A stretch of DNA of 64,000 nucleotides, from positions 186,001 to 250,000 of the forward strand of contig NZ_JNJA01000001.1 of the NCBI RefSeq assembly GCF_000702665.1, given 5' to 3'. A model generated the notes under the pieces. It was not told where the DNA came from. It worked only from the letters and a program-made list of their open reading frames with translations, and did not search any database. Numbering within the stretch: the first letter of the stretch is position 1; each line of letters opens with the position of its first letter. Made by a program: the position numbers and the translations under genes. Below, one piece after another: positions 43,376 to 51,976 of the stretch. This DNA is from Solidesulfovibrio alcoholivorans DSM 5433 (lineage in GTDB: Bacteria; Desulfobacterota; Desulfovibrionia; Desulfovibrionales; Desulfovibrionaceae).

Positions 43376-45115
43376 ATGAGAAAACGACCGCTGACCCCGG
43401 GATCATATTACCGCCTGCCCTGGAACCTGGCCGACAACGCCATCACCTGGCTCGAGCCCACCACCAAGTGCAACCTGTACTGCGAGGGCTGCTACCGCGA
43501 AAACGATCCCGACGGACACCGTCCCCTGGCCGACGTCATCCGGGAACTGGAAACGGTCAAGACGCTTCGGCGCACGGACAACATCTCCATCGCCGGCGGC
43601 GAGCCGCTGATTTACCCCGACATCGTGCCGCTGGTGCGCTACGTGGCTTCCAAGGGCTGGAAGCCCGTCATCAACTCCAACGGCCAGGCGCTCACCCCGG
43701 AACTCGTGCGCGAACTGGCCGCCGCCGGGGTCGTGGGATTCACCATGCACGTGGACTCCCACCAGAGACGCCCCGGCTGGAAGGGCGCTTCCGAAAAGGA
43801 CCTGTGCGAACTGCGCCTCAAACTCGCGGAGATGATCCACGAGCACGGCGAGGGCAAGATCGCTTGTTCCTTTAACGCCACGATCTACCGCGACACCCTC
43901 TCCGATATCCCCATGCTCACGCGCTTTGCCCACGAGCACATCGACATCATCCAGACGATGGTGTTCATCCTGTTCCGCTCGGCGCGCAAAAAGAACAATT
44001 TCGACGTGTTCGCCAACGGCCGCCCCGTCGACGTCGGCAACCTCGTCTACCAGCTCGACAACCAGGAGACCCACCAGGACCTCGTCTCCCAGGAGATCGC
44101 CGACGCCATCCGCCTGGCCTATCCGGAGCACGAGCCCTGCGCCTACCTCAACGGCACCGAGGACCCGCAGTCCATGAAATGGCTGCTCACCCTGCGCGTG
44201 GGCACGAAAGACGAAATCCTCGGCTACCTCGACGCGAAATTCGCCGAGTGGACGCAGATCTTCCACCACCTCTTCTTCGGCACCTACCTCGCCTACTCGC
44301 GGCCGTGCTGGATGCAGGGGGTGCAAAAGCTCCTGCCGCTGGCGCTTTTCAACGCCAGCCTGCGCAAGATCTTCGGCCGCCTGCTGACCAAGCCGAAGAT
44401 GTGGTTCAAGCCGCTGTCCATCCAGTCCATCATGGTGATCCAGCCCTGCGACCTCTTCGACGACGGCCGCCAGAACATGTGCGACGGCTGCCCCGACGCC
44501 ATCCTCCACGACGGCAAGATGGTCTGGAGCTGCCGCGTGGACGAGTTGGAAAAATTCGGCGCGTTCATCCAGTGCGCCCCGCGCGGCTGCTGCGGCGGCA
44601 AGGCCGCTCCCGCCACGCCCGAGCCGGAACCGGCCCCCGATCCGAAACCGGCCCCCGCGCCGCAGCCCGAACCGGAGCCGGCGAAAGCCCCCGAGCCCGT
44701 GCAAGCGGCCGAGCAGGCCCCGCAGCCCGAACCCGAGCCTGTCGCCGCCGCGCCGCAGCCCGAACCGACGCCCGAACCCGCGCCGGCCAAAGAGCCGGAG
44801 CCCGTTCCCGCGCCGCGCCAGGAAACCGCGCCGGTGGCCAAGGAAATGCACCAGCCGGCCGTGAAGATCGACATCCCGCCGGCCGTGGCCATGCCCGAGC
44901 CCGCCAGGAAGCCCGAACCGGCCCCGCAACCCGGGCCGGAACCGGCCGCCCCCGCGCCGCAGCCCGAACCCGAGCCGGCGAAAGCCCCCGAACCTGTCCC
45001 GACGCCCAAGCCGGCCCCGGCCGCCAGGGATGGCAAGGCGGGCAAGGCCGACGCCAAGGCCGCGCCCGCCAAAAAGGGCGGCAAGGCCGCCAAAAAGAAA
45101 GCCAAGGCGAAATAG
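43376..45115 (+). CDS. Radical SAM protein with a long Pro/Glu/Ala-rich tail
   Basis: 579 residues. The radical SAM motif CNLYCEGC (C32, C36, C39) opens a domain of about 400 residues with the SIAGGEPLIYP (GGE) motif; a Cys-rich segment (CDGCPDAILHDGKMVWSCR) near residue 380 and CAPRGCCGG near 400 suggest further iron-sulfur or metal binding. From about residue 405 the protein is a low-complexity PEPEPAP tail of 150 residues; a 17-residue unit (APAPQPEPEPAKAPEPV) occurs twice. It ends in a Lys/Ala-rich region. The tail may span the cell wall or tether the enzyme; a function is not predictable. GGAG precedes the ATG. It precedes the flippase gene by 48 bp. Confidence 0.85.
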   Translation: MRKRPLTPGSYYRLPWNLADNAITWLEPTTKCNLYCEGCYRENDPDGHRPLADVIRELETVKTLRRTDNISIAGGEPLIYPDIVPLVRYVASKGWKPVINSNGQALTPELVRELAAAGVVGFTMHVDSHQRRPGWKGASEKDLCELRLKLAEMIHEHGEGKIACSFNATIYRDTLSDIPMLTRFAHEHIDIIQTMVFILFRSARKKNNFDVFANGRPVDVGNLVYQLDNQETHQDLVSQEIADAIRLAYPEHEPCAYLNGTEDPQSMKWLLTLRVGTKDEILGYLDAKFAEWTQIFHHLFFGTYLAYSRPCWMQGVQKLLPLALFNASLRKIFGRLLTKPKMWFKPLSIQSIMVIQPCDLFDDGRQNMCDGCPDAILHDGKMVWSCRVDELEKFGAFIQCAPRGCCGGKAAPATPEPEPAPDPKPAPAPQPEPEPAKAPEPVQAAEQAPQPEPEPVAAAPQPEPTPEPAPAKEPEPVPAPRQETAPVAKEMHQPAVKIDIPPAVAMPEPARKPEPAPQPGPEPAAPAPQPEPEPAKAPEPVPTPKPAPAARDGKAGKADAKAAPAKKGGKAAKKKAKAK

Positions 45116-45163
45116 TCTCCCCTTCCCTCCCGGCCGCCCGCGCGGCCGGGAGGGGGAATCCCC

Positions 45164-46627
45164 ATGCCCCAAGCCGCACAGAACCCGCCTAAAAAGGCAT
45201 CCCGCCCGTCCTACGGCATCGTTTCCAAATTCGCACACCTGGCCGGGGCACAGTGGATTCACGACGCCCTGCACACCTTTTTCCTGATCTATCTGGCCCG
45301 ACTTTCCACCAGCGACTACGGCGAATTCATGGTGGCCTTCGGCTTGGCCTCCATTATCCTCTTCCTCGGCGAATTCGGCCTCAACCAGCCGCTCGTGGCG
45401 TCGCTGAGCAAGAAGTACAGCCACAAGGGCGACATTCTCGCCCAGTACACGCTGCTCAAGGGCATCCTGCTCGTCGCCGGCTGGATCGGGGTCGTGATCT
45501 TCATCTACTGGCAGGGCTACACATCGGGGCTAAAAAACCTCGTCATGGTCATCTCCGCGGGCGTGGGCCTGGAGGCCGTCGCCAGCTCCTTTTTCGTGGC
45601 CATCCGCGTGGAGGGCCGGCAGGATCTCGAGGGGCGCATCCGCGTGGTCTCGGGCGTGCTCGGCTACGGGTACGCCATCTCGCTTCTGGCGCTGGGGGCC
45701 GCGCCGCACTGGATCGCGCTGTTCAAGGTCATCGAGAACGTCTCCAACCTGGCCGGCGGCGTCTGGATGGCGCTTAGGAAGACGGATTTCACCGGCCTGA
45801 CGCTCAAGCGCAAGTCCCTGGCCCGCACCTGGGCCACGGCCAAGCACGGCACCACCTTCGTGCTCATGGCCCTGGCCGCCATCCTCTACAACAAGGCCAA
45901 CCTCTACTTCCTCCAGGGTCAGGCCGGCCCGACCAAGGTCGCCCAGTACAGCGTCACCTGGGAGCTCGTGGACGGCATCTCCATCCTCGTCTCCAACCTG
46001 CTTTTGCGCAGCATCCTCTATCCGCTGTTCGTGCGCCTGTGGAAAAACGACCGGCGCGAATTCAAGCGGCTGGCCAACAACTCCGTGCGCTGGCTCATCG
46101 GGGCCTCGATCCCCATCATGTTCGTGCTTTTCATCGAGTCCGACCGCCTGATCGGGCTCATCTACGGCGGGGCCTACCACGACGCCATGTGGATGCAGAA
46201 ATGGCTCGTCGGCACCATCATCTGCGGCTTCGTGCACAACCTCTCCGCCTACCTGATGATGAGCCAGGGCAAGCAGCGGCTGCTCCTTTTCATCTACATC
46301 GGGGGCCTCGCGCTCAACCTGGCGCTGTGCTACACGCTCATCCCGGCCGATCCGCTGCTCGGCACGTGCCTGGCCATGCTCGTCACCAAGGCGGCCGTGG
46401 CCGTGACCACCACAAGCTACTGCCAGGCCACCATGCGCATCATCGACGTGAAATCCATGTGGCGCATCGCGCTGGCCTGCGCCTGCGGCGCGGGGCTCTA
46501 TTTCGCCACCATGCGCATCGGCATCCGGGAGATTCCGGAGATCCTGGCCCTGGTGCCCTTCGTCTTCCTCGTCTTGCAGTGGAAAAAGGAGCTGGCCGCG
46601 CAAAAGGTCCAGGCCGGCGTGGTGTAA
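45164..46627 (+). CDS. Oligosaccharide flippase (Wzx/MATE-like)
   Basis: 487 residues with about 12-14 membrane helices in the MOP/polysaccharide synthase layout (QWIHDALHTFFLIYLARLS, GEFGLNQPLVASLSKKYS, and the long periplasmic-side segments). Family members export lipid-linked glycan units or glycopeptides. It directly follows the radical SAM gene in the same direction. The precise substrate is unknown. A palindromic repeat and then a bidirectional terminator follow. Confidence 0.88.
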   Translation: MPQAAQNPPKKASRPSYGIVSKFAHLAGAQWIHDALHTFFLIYLARLSTSDYGEFMVAFGLASIILFLGEFGLNQPLVASLSKKYSHKGDILAQYTLLKGILLVAGWIGVVIFIYWQGYTSGLKNLVMVISAGVGLEAVASSFFVAIRVEGRQDLEGRIRVVSGVLGYGYAISLLALGAAPHWIALFKVIENVSNLAGGVWMALRKTDFTGLTLKRKSLARTWATAKHGTTFVLMALAAILYNKANLYFLQGQAGPTKVAQYSVTWELVDGISILVSNLLLRSILYPLFVRLWKNDRREFKRLANNSVRWLIGASIPIMFVLFIESDRLIGLIYGGAYHDAMWMQKWLVGTIICGFVHNLSAYLMMSQGKQRLLLFIYIGGLALNLALCYTLIPADPLLGTCLAMLVTKAAVAVTTTSYCQATMRIIDVKSMWRIALACACGAGLYFATMRIGIREIPEILALVPFVFLVLQWKKELAAQKVQAGVV

Positions 46628-46648
46628 CGGCTTGGAGACAGGAAAAAC

Positions 46649-46702
46649 GCCTCCGGCGTCCAGGAGGGGCCGAAGGCCCCTCCTGGACCACCCCCAAAGG
46701 GG
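46649..46702 (+). repeat. Dispersed palindromic repeat, copy 5
   Basis: Core GCCTCCGGCGTCC (one base different), hairpin arms AGGAGGGGCC / GGCCCCTCCT and tail GGACCACC. It lies 22 bp past the flippase stop in the same orientation. Confidence 0.85.
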
Positions 46703-46768
46703 TGAAACGGCCGCCTCCATCATTTGACGAATCCGCGAGGAGAAATCCCTGCGCCGTGCGTATTACGC

Positions 46769-46808
46769 AAAACGGCCGCCGCTCCCTGCCCGGGAACGGC
46801 GGCCGTTT
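46769..46808. terminator. Strong bidirectional terminator
   Basis: AAAACGGCCGCCG and CGGCGGCCGTTT make a 12-bp stem around a 15-nt loop, followed by a T-rich CATTT on the plus strand and an A-tract reading as T's on the minus strand. It lies between the convergent flippase and glycosyltransferase genes. Confidence 0.85.
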
Positions 46809-46828
46809 CATTTGCAGCATGCGGCCGC

Positions 46829-47989
46829 TCAGCCCTTGCGCAGCACCTCGCGCACCACGCCGCCCCAGCCCACCTTGTAGGCGATGCCGCGCCAGGACAT
46901 GGTGTTGGTCGCAAACGTGCGGCCGAAGCACCAGGCCAGCATGGCGAAGGTGGCGGCGTAGCCGCGCAGCCAGGCGAAAACGCCGACCTTGCGCGGGCAA
47001 AGGCCGCGGTAGCAGAGCCCCAGGCCGGAAAACGCGGCGAGGTAGGCCAGCGCCGCCACGGCGGCCGCGCCGCCGGCCGCGCCGAAGGCCCAGGCGGCAA
47101 GCACGCAGAGGGCTAAAAGCGGCGGCGCGGAGAGCAGAAAGACCGCGACGATGGACACCAGCCAGCCCGGCGGGATGCAGAACTTGAGGTACAGCAGCTG
47201 GCGCGTGAGCCAGTCGTCCCAGCGGGCCAGCGTCATGCCGGCCATGGGCGTTTCCAGGCATGCCGCGGCCACGGGCCAAGCGGCCACGCCGAAGCGGTGC
47301 AGGTGCGGGCCCATGGAGAAATCGTCCACGATGTTGCTGCCCCAAAGCTCCCTGAGGCCAAAACGGTCGAAGGCCTGCCGGGAAATGGCCATGGCCCCGC
47401 CCCAGGGCTGGGTGATGGCGCGGATGGGCTGGAGCAGGTGCAGGGCCATGCAGGTGACGGCCATGCCGATGGTGCCCGTGGCCGCGTCGCCCGGCACGAT
47501 CTTGTGGAAGCCGCTGGTCATGGGCGCGTCGCCCCGGATCACCGGCGCGGCCAGGTTGGTCAGGAAATGCCGGTCCGCCACGTGGCTCGAGTCGCAGTAG
47601 ACGAACACCTCGGCCGTTGCCGCGGCGCGCATGCCGGCCAGGATGTTGTGGTTTTTCTGGCCGCAGCGCGCGGCCGGGCCGGCCGTGACCAGAAGCACGC
47701 GGGGATCGTCGCCGGCCACGCCCCGCACGAGCGCCACGGCCGGGTCGTCTGCCGTGGCCGTGACGAAGACCGCCACGAAATCGGGATAATCCTGGTCGAG
47801 CAGCGAGGCCACGGCCTCGCGCATGCCCGGATGGTCGCCCGTGACGGGCACGATGACCCCGAGACGGGGGCAGGTTTCGGGCATGGGCTCGGGGCCCGCG
47901 CCGCCGCGCACATGGCGTCGGCCAAGCAGATAGAGCGCCGTCAGGACCGCAAGTTGCGCGGCCATGACCGCAAACGCGAACAAAAGCAC
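46829..47989 (-). CDS. GT2-family glycosyltransferase, ceramide-glucosyltransferase/HpnI-like
   Basis: 386 residues. An N-terminal membrane anchor, then the GT2 fold (GVIVPVTGDHPGMREA; DLR-like QDYPDF; FVYCDSSHV with the DXS/DxD-type acid residue; DDFSMG; WGGAMAISR; RWDDWLTRQ), then three C-terminal helices. Most similar in layout to ceramide glucosyltransferase-like and HpnI glycosyltransferases, which move a sugar onto a lipid. The substrate is not assigned. It precedes no other gene closely on its strand except the small secreted protein upstream. Confidence 0.85.
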   Translation of the reverse strand: MLLFAFAVMAAQLAVLTALYLLGRRHVRGGAGPEPMPETCPRLGVIVPVTGDHPGMREAVASLLDQDYPDFVAVFVTATADDPAVALVRGVAGDDPRVLLVTAGPAARCGQKNHNILAGMRAAATAEVFVYCDSSHVADRHFLTNLAAPVIRGDAPMTSGFHKIVPGDAATGTIGMAVTCMALHLLQPIRAITQPWGGAMAISRQAFDRFGLRELWGSNIVDDFSMGPHLHRFGVAAWPVAAACLETPMAGMTLARWDDWLTRQLLYLKFCIPPGWLVSIVAVFLLSAPPLLALCVLAAWAFGAAGGAAAVAALAYLAAFSGLGLCYRGLCPRKVGVFAWLRGYAATFAMLAWCFGRTFATNTMSWRGIAYKVGWGGVVREVLRKG

Positions 47990-48007
47990 GAATCCTCCTG
48001 GGGAAAA

Positions 48008-48430
48008 TCAGCCCGGACGGCGCGACGCGGCCGCGGCGGTGCCGTCTGACGGCGTCTTCCTGCCGCCCTGAAGCGGCACCTTGGTCGCCTGCACGTCGAG
48101 ACGGCTGCCGCCCTTGGTGGTCAGCACGCCGCTTATCGCCCCGCTTGTGGCGTCGCCCTCGAAGACGTGGCCGCTGCCGTGCACCATGTAGACATGGCCG
48201 TTAAAGACCGCGCCGACCAGATGATAGACGTTTGTTTCGCCGGTCATGGCCACGACCACGACCTCGGCCTTGACGTGGTGGCCTTCCTGCTCCACCCGCG
48301 CCTGGACGTCGGAGCCGTAGAGCGACCCGCGCCAAAGGCCTGACAGGTCGGGCTCGCCGGCCACGGCGGCCATGGCCGGAACGGCCAGCAGCAACAGGGC
48401 CCAAAGCACCGGTTGAACGAAAAGCGTCAT
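48008..48430 (-). CDS. Small secreted protein, unknown function
   Basis: 140 residues with a signal peptide (about 1-23, cut near MAAVA). The mature domain is beta-rich (LSGLWRGSLYGSDVQARVEQEG, NGHVYMVHGSGHVFEGDAT), like small lipocalin/DUF beta proteins that report solute or envelope content. The N-terminal start follows GGGAG. It lies 18 bp upstream of the GT2 gene and 46 bp downstream of the GT4 gene, so all may be one operon. Not recognised. Confidence 0.68.
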   Translation of the reverse strand: MTLFVQPVLWALLLLAVPAMAAVAGEPDLSGLWRGSLYGSDVQARVEQEGHHVKAEVVVVAMTGETNVYHLVGAVFNGHVYMVHGSGHVFEGDATSGAISGVLTTKGGSRLDVQATKVPLQGGRKTPSDGTAAAASRRPG

Positions 48431-48476
48431 GGCATGCTCCCTGCGCGGGCGGCGTCCCGGGGTTTTCCCGCCCGCT

Positions 48477-49574
48477 TCATCGCCCGGCCGCATCGGACAA
48501 CACCTTTTCAAACACATCTTCGTGACGGCGCACCATCCGTTCCATGGAAAAATGCGCCAGCACGCGCTCCCGGGCGGCTTCGCCGCAGGCGCGGCGCAAG
48601 GCTGCGTCGGCCAGAAGCTTTGCAATATTCTCGCCCAGGGCCTGGGCGTTGCCCGGCGGGCAGAGCAGGCCCGTGCGGCCGGGCTCGACCAGGTCCGGAA
48701 TGCCGCCCACGGCCGTGGCCGCCACGGGAATGCCCATGCTCATGGCCTCGAGCAGCACGTTGGGCAGGCCCTCGCGCACCGAGGACAGCGCCACCACCGA
48801 CGCCTGCTGGAAAAAAGGCCTGGGGTCGGGCGTGGCCGGATAGGTGCGGATGAGCCCCCGCACGGGGCTCCTGGCCGCAAGGGTGCGCACGCGCGTGCGC
48901 AGCGGCCCGTCGCCGACCAGCCACAACTCGGCGCGCGGCCGCTTGGCCACGGTGTAGGCAAAGGCCTGGATGAGCGTCTCGTGGTCCTTGTCCTCGCAAA
49001 ACCGCGCCGGGCAAAGGACCACCTCGCGCACCGGGCGCAGTTCCTCGGGCGGCGGCACGAAATGAGCCGTGTCCACACCGTTGGCGATGCAGGTCACGGC
49101 GGATTCGGGCCGGCCCATGCGCACGAGCGCTTCCCCAAGCGGCGCGGCGTTGACGATGTGGTGCGCGGCCAAGCCCTTCAAGAGCCGTTCGTGCTGGCGT
49201 TTGATCGCCCCGCCGCCGCGGCAGGTGCCGACGATGGCCGAAACGCCCCGCAGGCGGCCGAACACCCGGCCCCAGATGTTGGGCACGGCGGTCAGCGGCA
49301 CGAGCAGGTCGGGCCGGTCGCTGGCGAACTTTTTCCACAGCGCCGCGAGGGAAAGCGCGCCGACCTTGGGGTACGGCGAAAGCCAGGTCAGGGGAATGCC
49401 GGCCGCTTCGGCGTGGGGCGCGAAGTCCCGCACGTCGGCGAGCATCCAGAATTCCGGGGCGAAACGGGCGCGGTCCAGGCGCGCGCCGAGTTCCAGGGCC
49501 TGACGCTGGGTGCCCCCGAACGCCAGATCCTGGAGCAGCATGACCACGCGGGCCGGTCGGGAAGCCTCGGCCAT
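48477..49574 (-). CDS. GT4-family glycosyltransferase
   Basis: 365 residues. GT-B fold: N-terminal half with FGGTQRQALELGARL, C-terminal half with the nucleotide-sugar region SSVREGLPNVLLEAMSMGIPVAATAVGGIPDLV (the EX7E-type motif). Such enzymes transfer a sugar onto a lipid or growing glycan. Its ATG overlaps the TGA of the radical SAM gene by one base (TGATG), giving tight translational coupling and suggesting the two act in one pathway. Confidence 0.9.
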   Translation of the reverse strand: MAEASRPARVVMLLQDLAFGGTQRQALELGARLDRARFAPEFWMLADVRDFAPHAEAAGIPLTWLSPYPKVGALSLAALWKKFASDRPDLLVPLTAVPNIWGRVFGRLRGVSAIVGTCRGGGAIKRQHERLLKGLAAHHIVNAAPLGEALVRMGRPESAVTCIANGVDTAHFVPPPEELRPVREVVLCPARFCEDKDHETLIQAFAYTVAKRPRAELWLVGDGPLRTRVRTLAARSPVRGLIRTYPATPDPRPFFQQASVVALSSVREGLPNVLLEAMSMGIPVAATAVGGIPDLVEPGRTGLLCPPGNAQALGENIAKLLADAALRRACGEAARERVLAHFSMERMVRRHEDVFEKVLSDAAGR

Positions 49575-50791
49575 CAATACCCCATCAGCCCGCAGCAACG
49601 GGTACACGAGGGCATGAGGCCCTCGGTGTGCAGGCTCGCGCGGAAACGGCGGTAGGACTCGCTGTTCCACAGCTCGGTGATGGTCTTGTCGCGCACGTTG
49701 CCGACGATGTAGTCATGGTAGTCGCGGCAGGGCGACATGTCGCCGTTGGAATCGAGCTCCACGGCCTGGTAGATGGAGATGCACTGGTTGTAGCCGAACG
49801 TGGCGTCGTGGTTGTTGTAATATTCCTGCAAATTGGGCAGGCCTGTGATGTTGGGGATGATGTTGACGGCCGGCTTGCCGAAGCCCTTGGCGCGGCGCTG
49901 CACTTCGCGCAGTTGCTTGTCGAGGGTCTCGTGGTCCTTGATGGTCCAGTCGCCGACCCAGCCCCAATGCAGTTTGGGCTTGAAGCCGAAACGGCGCGCA
50001 AAGTCCTCGTCGTGGGCCTTGGCGCTTTTTTCGTCGATCCACCAGGAAAGGTAGTAGACGAAGATGTCCACCCGGTCCTTGTAGGCTTCGTAGATATCCA
50101 CGAGGTGGTTGACATTGGCGCTCGAAATGGTGGTGAGCGACGCGACCAGGGGAAGCTTCGTCTTGTGGGCCCGCTTGGCTTCCTTGATGGCGGCCAGGGC
50201 TTCCTGGATGACCTTGTAATTGTCGCCCGCGCCGCTGGCCGAGGGCCGGGCGGCGTTTTGCACCTCGGCCGAATGGCCGTCGATGGAAATCTGGAGCAGA
50301 AACAGGGGCGCGGCGGCCAGCCGGTCCGCGGCGGGCACGAGCTTGGTGGCGTTGGTGACGATGGACGTCGGCATCTTGAGTTCCGTCGCGCGTTCGACGA
50401 TCTCCAGCCAGCCGTCGTACATGGTCGGCTCGCCGCCCCAGAGGTAGACCGAGGGGTGGTGGCCGTTGCGGGCGAGGTCCTCGAGCAACTCGAGGTAGCG
50501 TTCCGGGGATATTTCCTGCCGCTTCAAATCCTTGAGGCTCTTGCCGTGCAGGAACCCGTGGTCGCCCCACTGGCCGCAGGTGTGACAGCGCAGGTTGCAC
50601 ATGTCCGTGATGCGGATGGAGAGCTGGCGGATGCTGCGGGCATGCCCGGTTTCGGCCCGGGGGTTCAGGGCCGAAAAAAAGATCTTCTCTTTTTCAATGG
50701 CCGCCAACCGGCCGGCCATCCAGGGATAGCGGCCCACTTTGACGGCTTGTTTCAAGATCGTATCAAGCGCGACGCTGCTGCGTTTGCTCAT
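49574..50791 (-). CDS. Radical SAM protein with SPASM-like C-terminus
   Basis: 405 residues. The cluster motif CNLRCHTC (C65, C69, C72), the YLWGGEPTMY (GGE) motif and the LQISIDGHS region are present. The C-terminal third has more cysteines (QCISIY, SPCRDYHDYIVGNVRD, PSCTRCCG) like SPASM/twitch auxiliary iron-sulfur clusters found in peptide-modifying enzymes and in some carbohydrate-related radical SAM proteins. It is the first gene of a radical SAM-GT4 pair. The product is unknown. Confidence 0.88.
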   Translation of the reverse strand: MSKRSSVALDTILKQAVKVGRYPWMAGRLAAIEKEKIFFSALNPRAETGHARSIRQLSIRITDMCNLRCHTCGQWGDHGFLHGKSLKDLKRQEISPERYLELLEDLARNGHHPSVYLWGGEPTMYDGWLEIVERATELKMPTSIVTNATKLVPAADRLAAAPLFLLQISIDGHSAEVQNAARPSASGAGDNYKVIQEALAAIKEAKRAHKTKLPLVASLTTISSANVNHLVDIYEAYKDRVDIFVYYLSWWIDEKSAKAHDEDFARRFGFKPKLHWGWVGDWTIKDHETLDKQLREVQRRAKGFGKPAVNIIPNITGLPNLQEYYNNHDATFGYNQCISIYQAVELDSNGDMSPCRDYHDYIVGNVRDKTITELWNSESYRRFRASLHTEGLMPSCTRCCGLMGY

Positions 50792-50955
50792 GAAGCCTCC
50801 GATGCCGTGACGGCGAACCCCGCCATACGCCGAAAAGCCCCCTGGTTCAAGCCTTGCCGGGCGGGCGGCGCGGCGTGCCCTTTTCGGCCCTTGCCGACCG
50901 TGCGGGCCAGGGATAAAAAGGACTTGCGGCGGGAAACCCCTGGAGGGCCGTCCCC

Positions 50956-51399
50956 ATGTCTCCCGATGTCAAAACCATTCTCCTGGCCGTGGATTTTTCC
51001 GAGGCGGCGCAGTACCTGGCCGAGTACGCGACGCTTTTCGCCAAGGGACTCGACGCGCGCCTGCTCGTGCTCTACGTCTCGCCGAGCATGAACCGCTACA
51101 CGACCCTGTACGTGCCGGCGGAGAGCATCCAGACCCTGGTCGCGCAGATTCTCGAAGGCGCCAACCGGACCATGGGCGAATTCATGGCCGAGCGCTTTAC
51201 GGGCGTGCGGGCCGAGGGCCGGGTGGCGTACGGCTACGCGCCGGAAAAAATTCTGGAAGCCGCCCGCGAGGCGGCCGCGGACATGATCATCATGGGCACC
51301 CACGGCCGGCGCGGCGTGGACCGCATCCCCTTCGGCTCGGTGGCCGAAAAGGTGGTCAAGACCGCCAGGATTCCCGTCCTGACGGTGCGGCCGTCCTGA
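50956..51399 (+). CDS. Universal stress protein (UspA family)
   Basis: 147 residues. An alpha/beta fold with the ATP-binding loop GTHGRRGVDRIPFGSVAEKV (the G-2x-G-9x-G pattern) near residue 110. ATP-binding UspA proteins accumulate under stress; the specific signal is unknown. It is divergent from the radical SAM gene, with a 164-bp gap. Confidence 0.92.
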   Translation: MSPDVKTILLAVDFSEAAQYLAEYATLFAKGLDARLLVLYVSPSMNRYTTLYVPAESIQTLVAQILEGANRTMGEFMAERFTGVRAEGRVAYGYAPEKILEAAREAAADMIIMGTHGRRGVDRIPFGSVAEKVVKTARIPVLTVRPS

Positions 51400-51511
51400 G
51401 CGCGGGGCGCGGGACGTTTTCCACTCGCCCGGCGCGTCACGACGATTGCCCAAAAGCCGCAACTCGCGTAGAAGCGTACCGTTCCCTCTTTTTTCAAAGG
51501 ACCGGTTGCGC

Positions 51512-51976
51512 ATGGCAGACGACGCATCGCGACAATACCTCACCCTGACGCTCGGCGGCGAACGCTTCGCCCTGGAGTCCTCGGCCGTTTCCGAGGTGCT
51601 CGACATGCTGCCCGTGACCTGGGTGCCCCTTGCGCCCGCGCACCTGCGCGGCGTGGTCAACCTGCGCGGCAACGCGGCCACGGTGGTGGACGCGCGCGCC
51701 AAGCTCGAGCTGCCCGACACGGCCAAGCCTTCCTGCCTCATCATCATCGAACGCGACGCCGACGGCGAGCCCGTCACCATGGCCGCCCTGGCCGACGCGG
51801 TGCACGAGGTGGTGGAAATCGCCCCGACGGACATTCTGCCGCCGCCGGACATGGGGCTTGCCGTGCCGCCCCAGTTCGTCAAGGGACTGGCGCGCATCGA
51901 CGGCGATTTCGTCATGCTCCTCGACGCCAACCGGCTGTTCTCCCTGGAGGAACTGGCCGCACGTCAGCGCCCGTAG
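51512..51976 (+). CDS. cheW: Chemotaxis adaptor CheW
   Basis: 154 residues. The two lobes of a CheW domain are clear (TLTLGGERFALESSAVSEVL, LRGVVNLRGNAATVVDAR, PQFVKGLARIDGDFVMLLDA). CheW links receptors to CheA. It could serve the CheA at 9.5 kb or the flagellar chemotaxis system; there is no che operon around it. The start is the ATG at 51512 after AAAGGACCGGTTGCGC. Its 3' end overlaps the convergent slt gene by 13 bp. Confidence 0.92.
   Translation: MADDASRQYLTLTLGGERFALESSAVSEVLDMLPVTWVPLAPAHLRGVVNLRGNAATVVDARAKLELPDTAKPSCLIIIERDADGEPVTMAALADAVHEVVEIAPTDILPPPDMGLAVPPQFVKGLARIDGDFVMLLDANRLFSLEELAARQRP

Noticed and set aside
44585..45115. A separate gene within the Pro/Glu/Ala-rich tail of the radical SAM protein, suggested by long opposite-strand open frames.
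   Set aside because: The opposite-strand frames are mirror low-complexity (Gly/Phe/Leu-rich) reads of the repeated tail, with no start signal.
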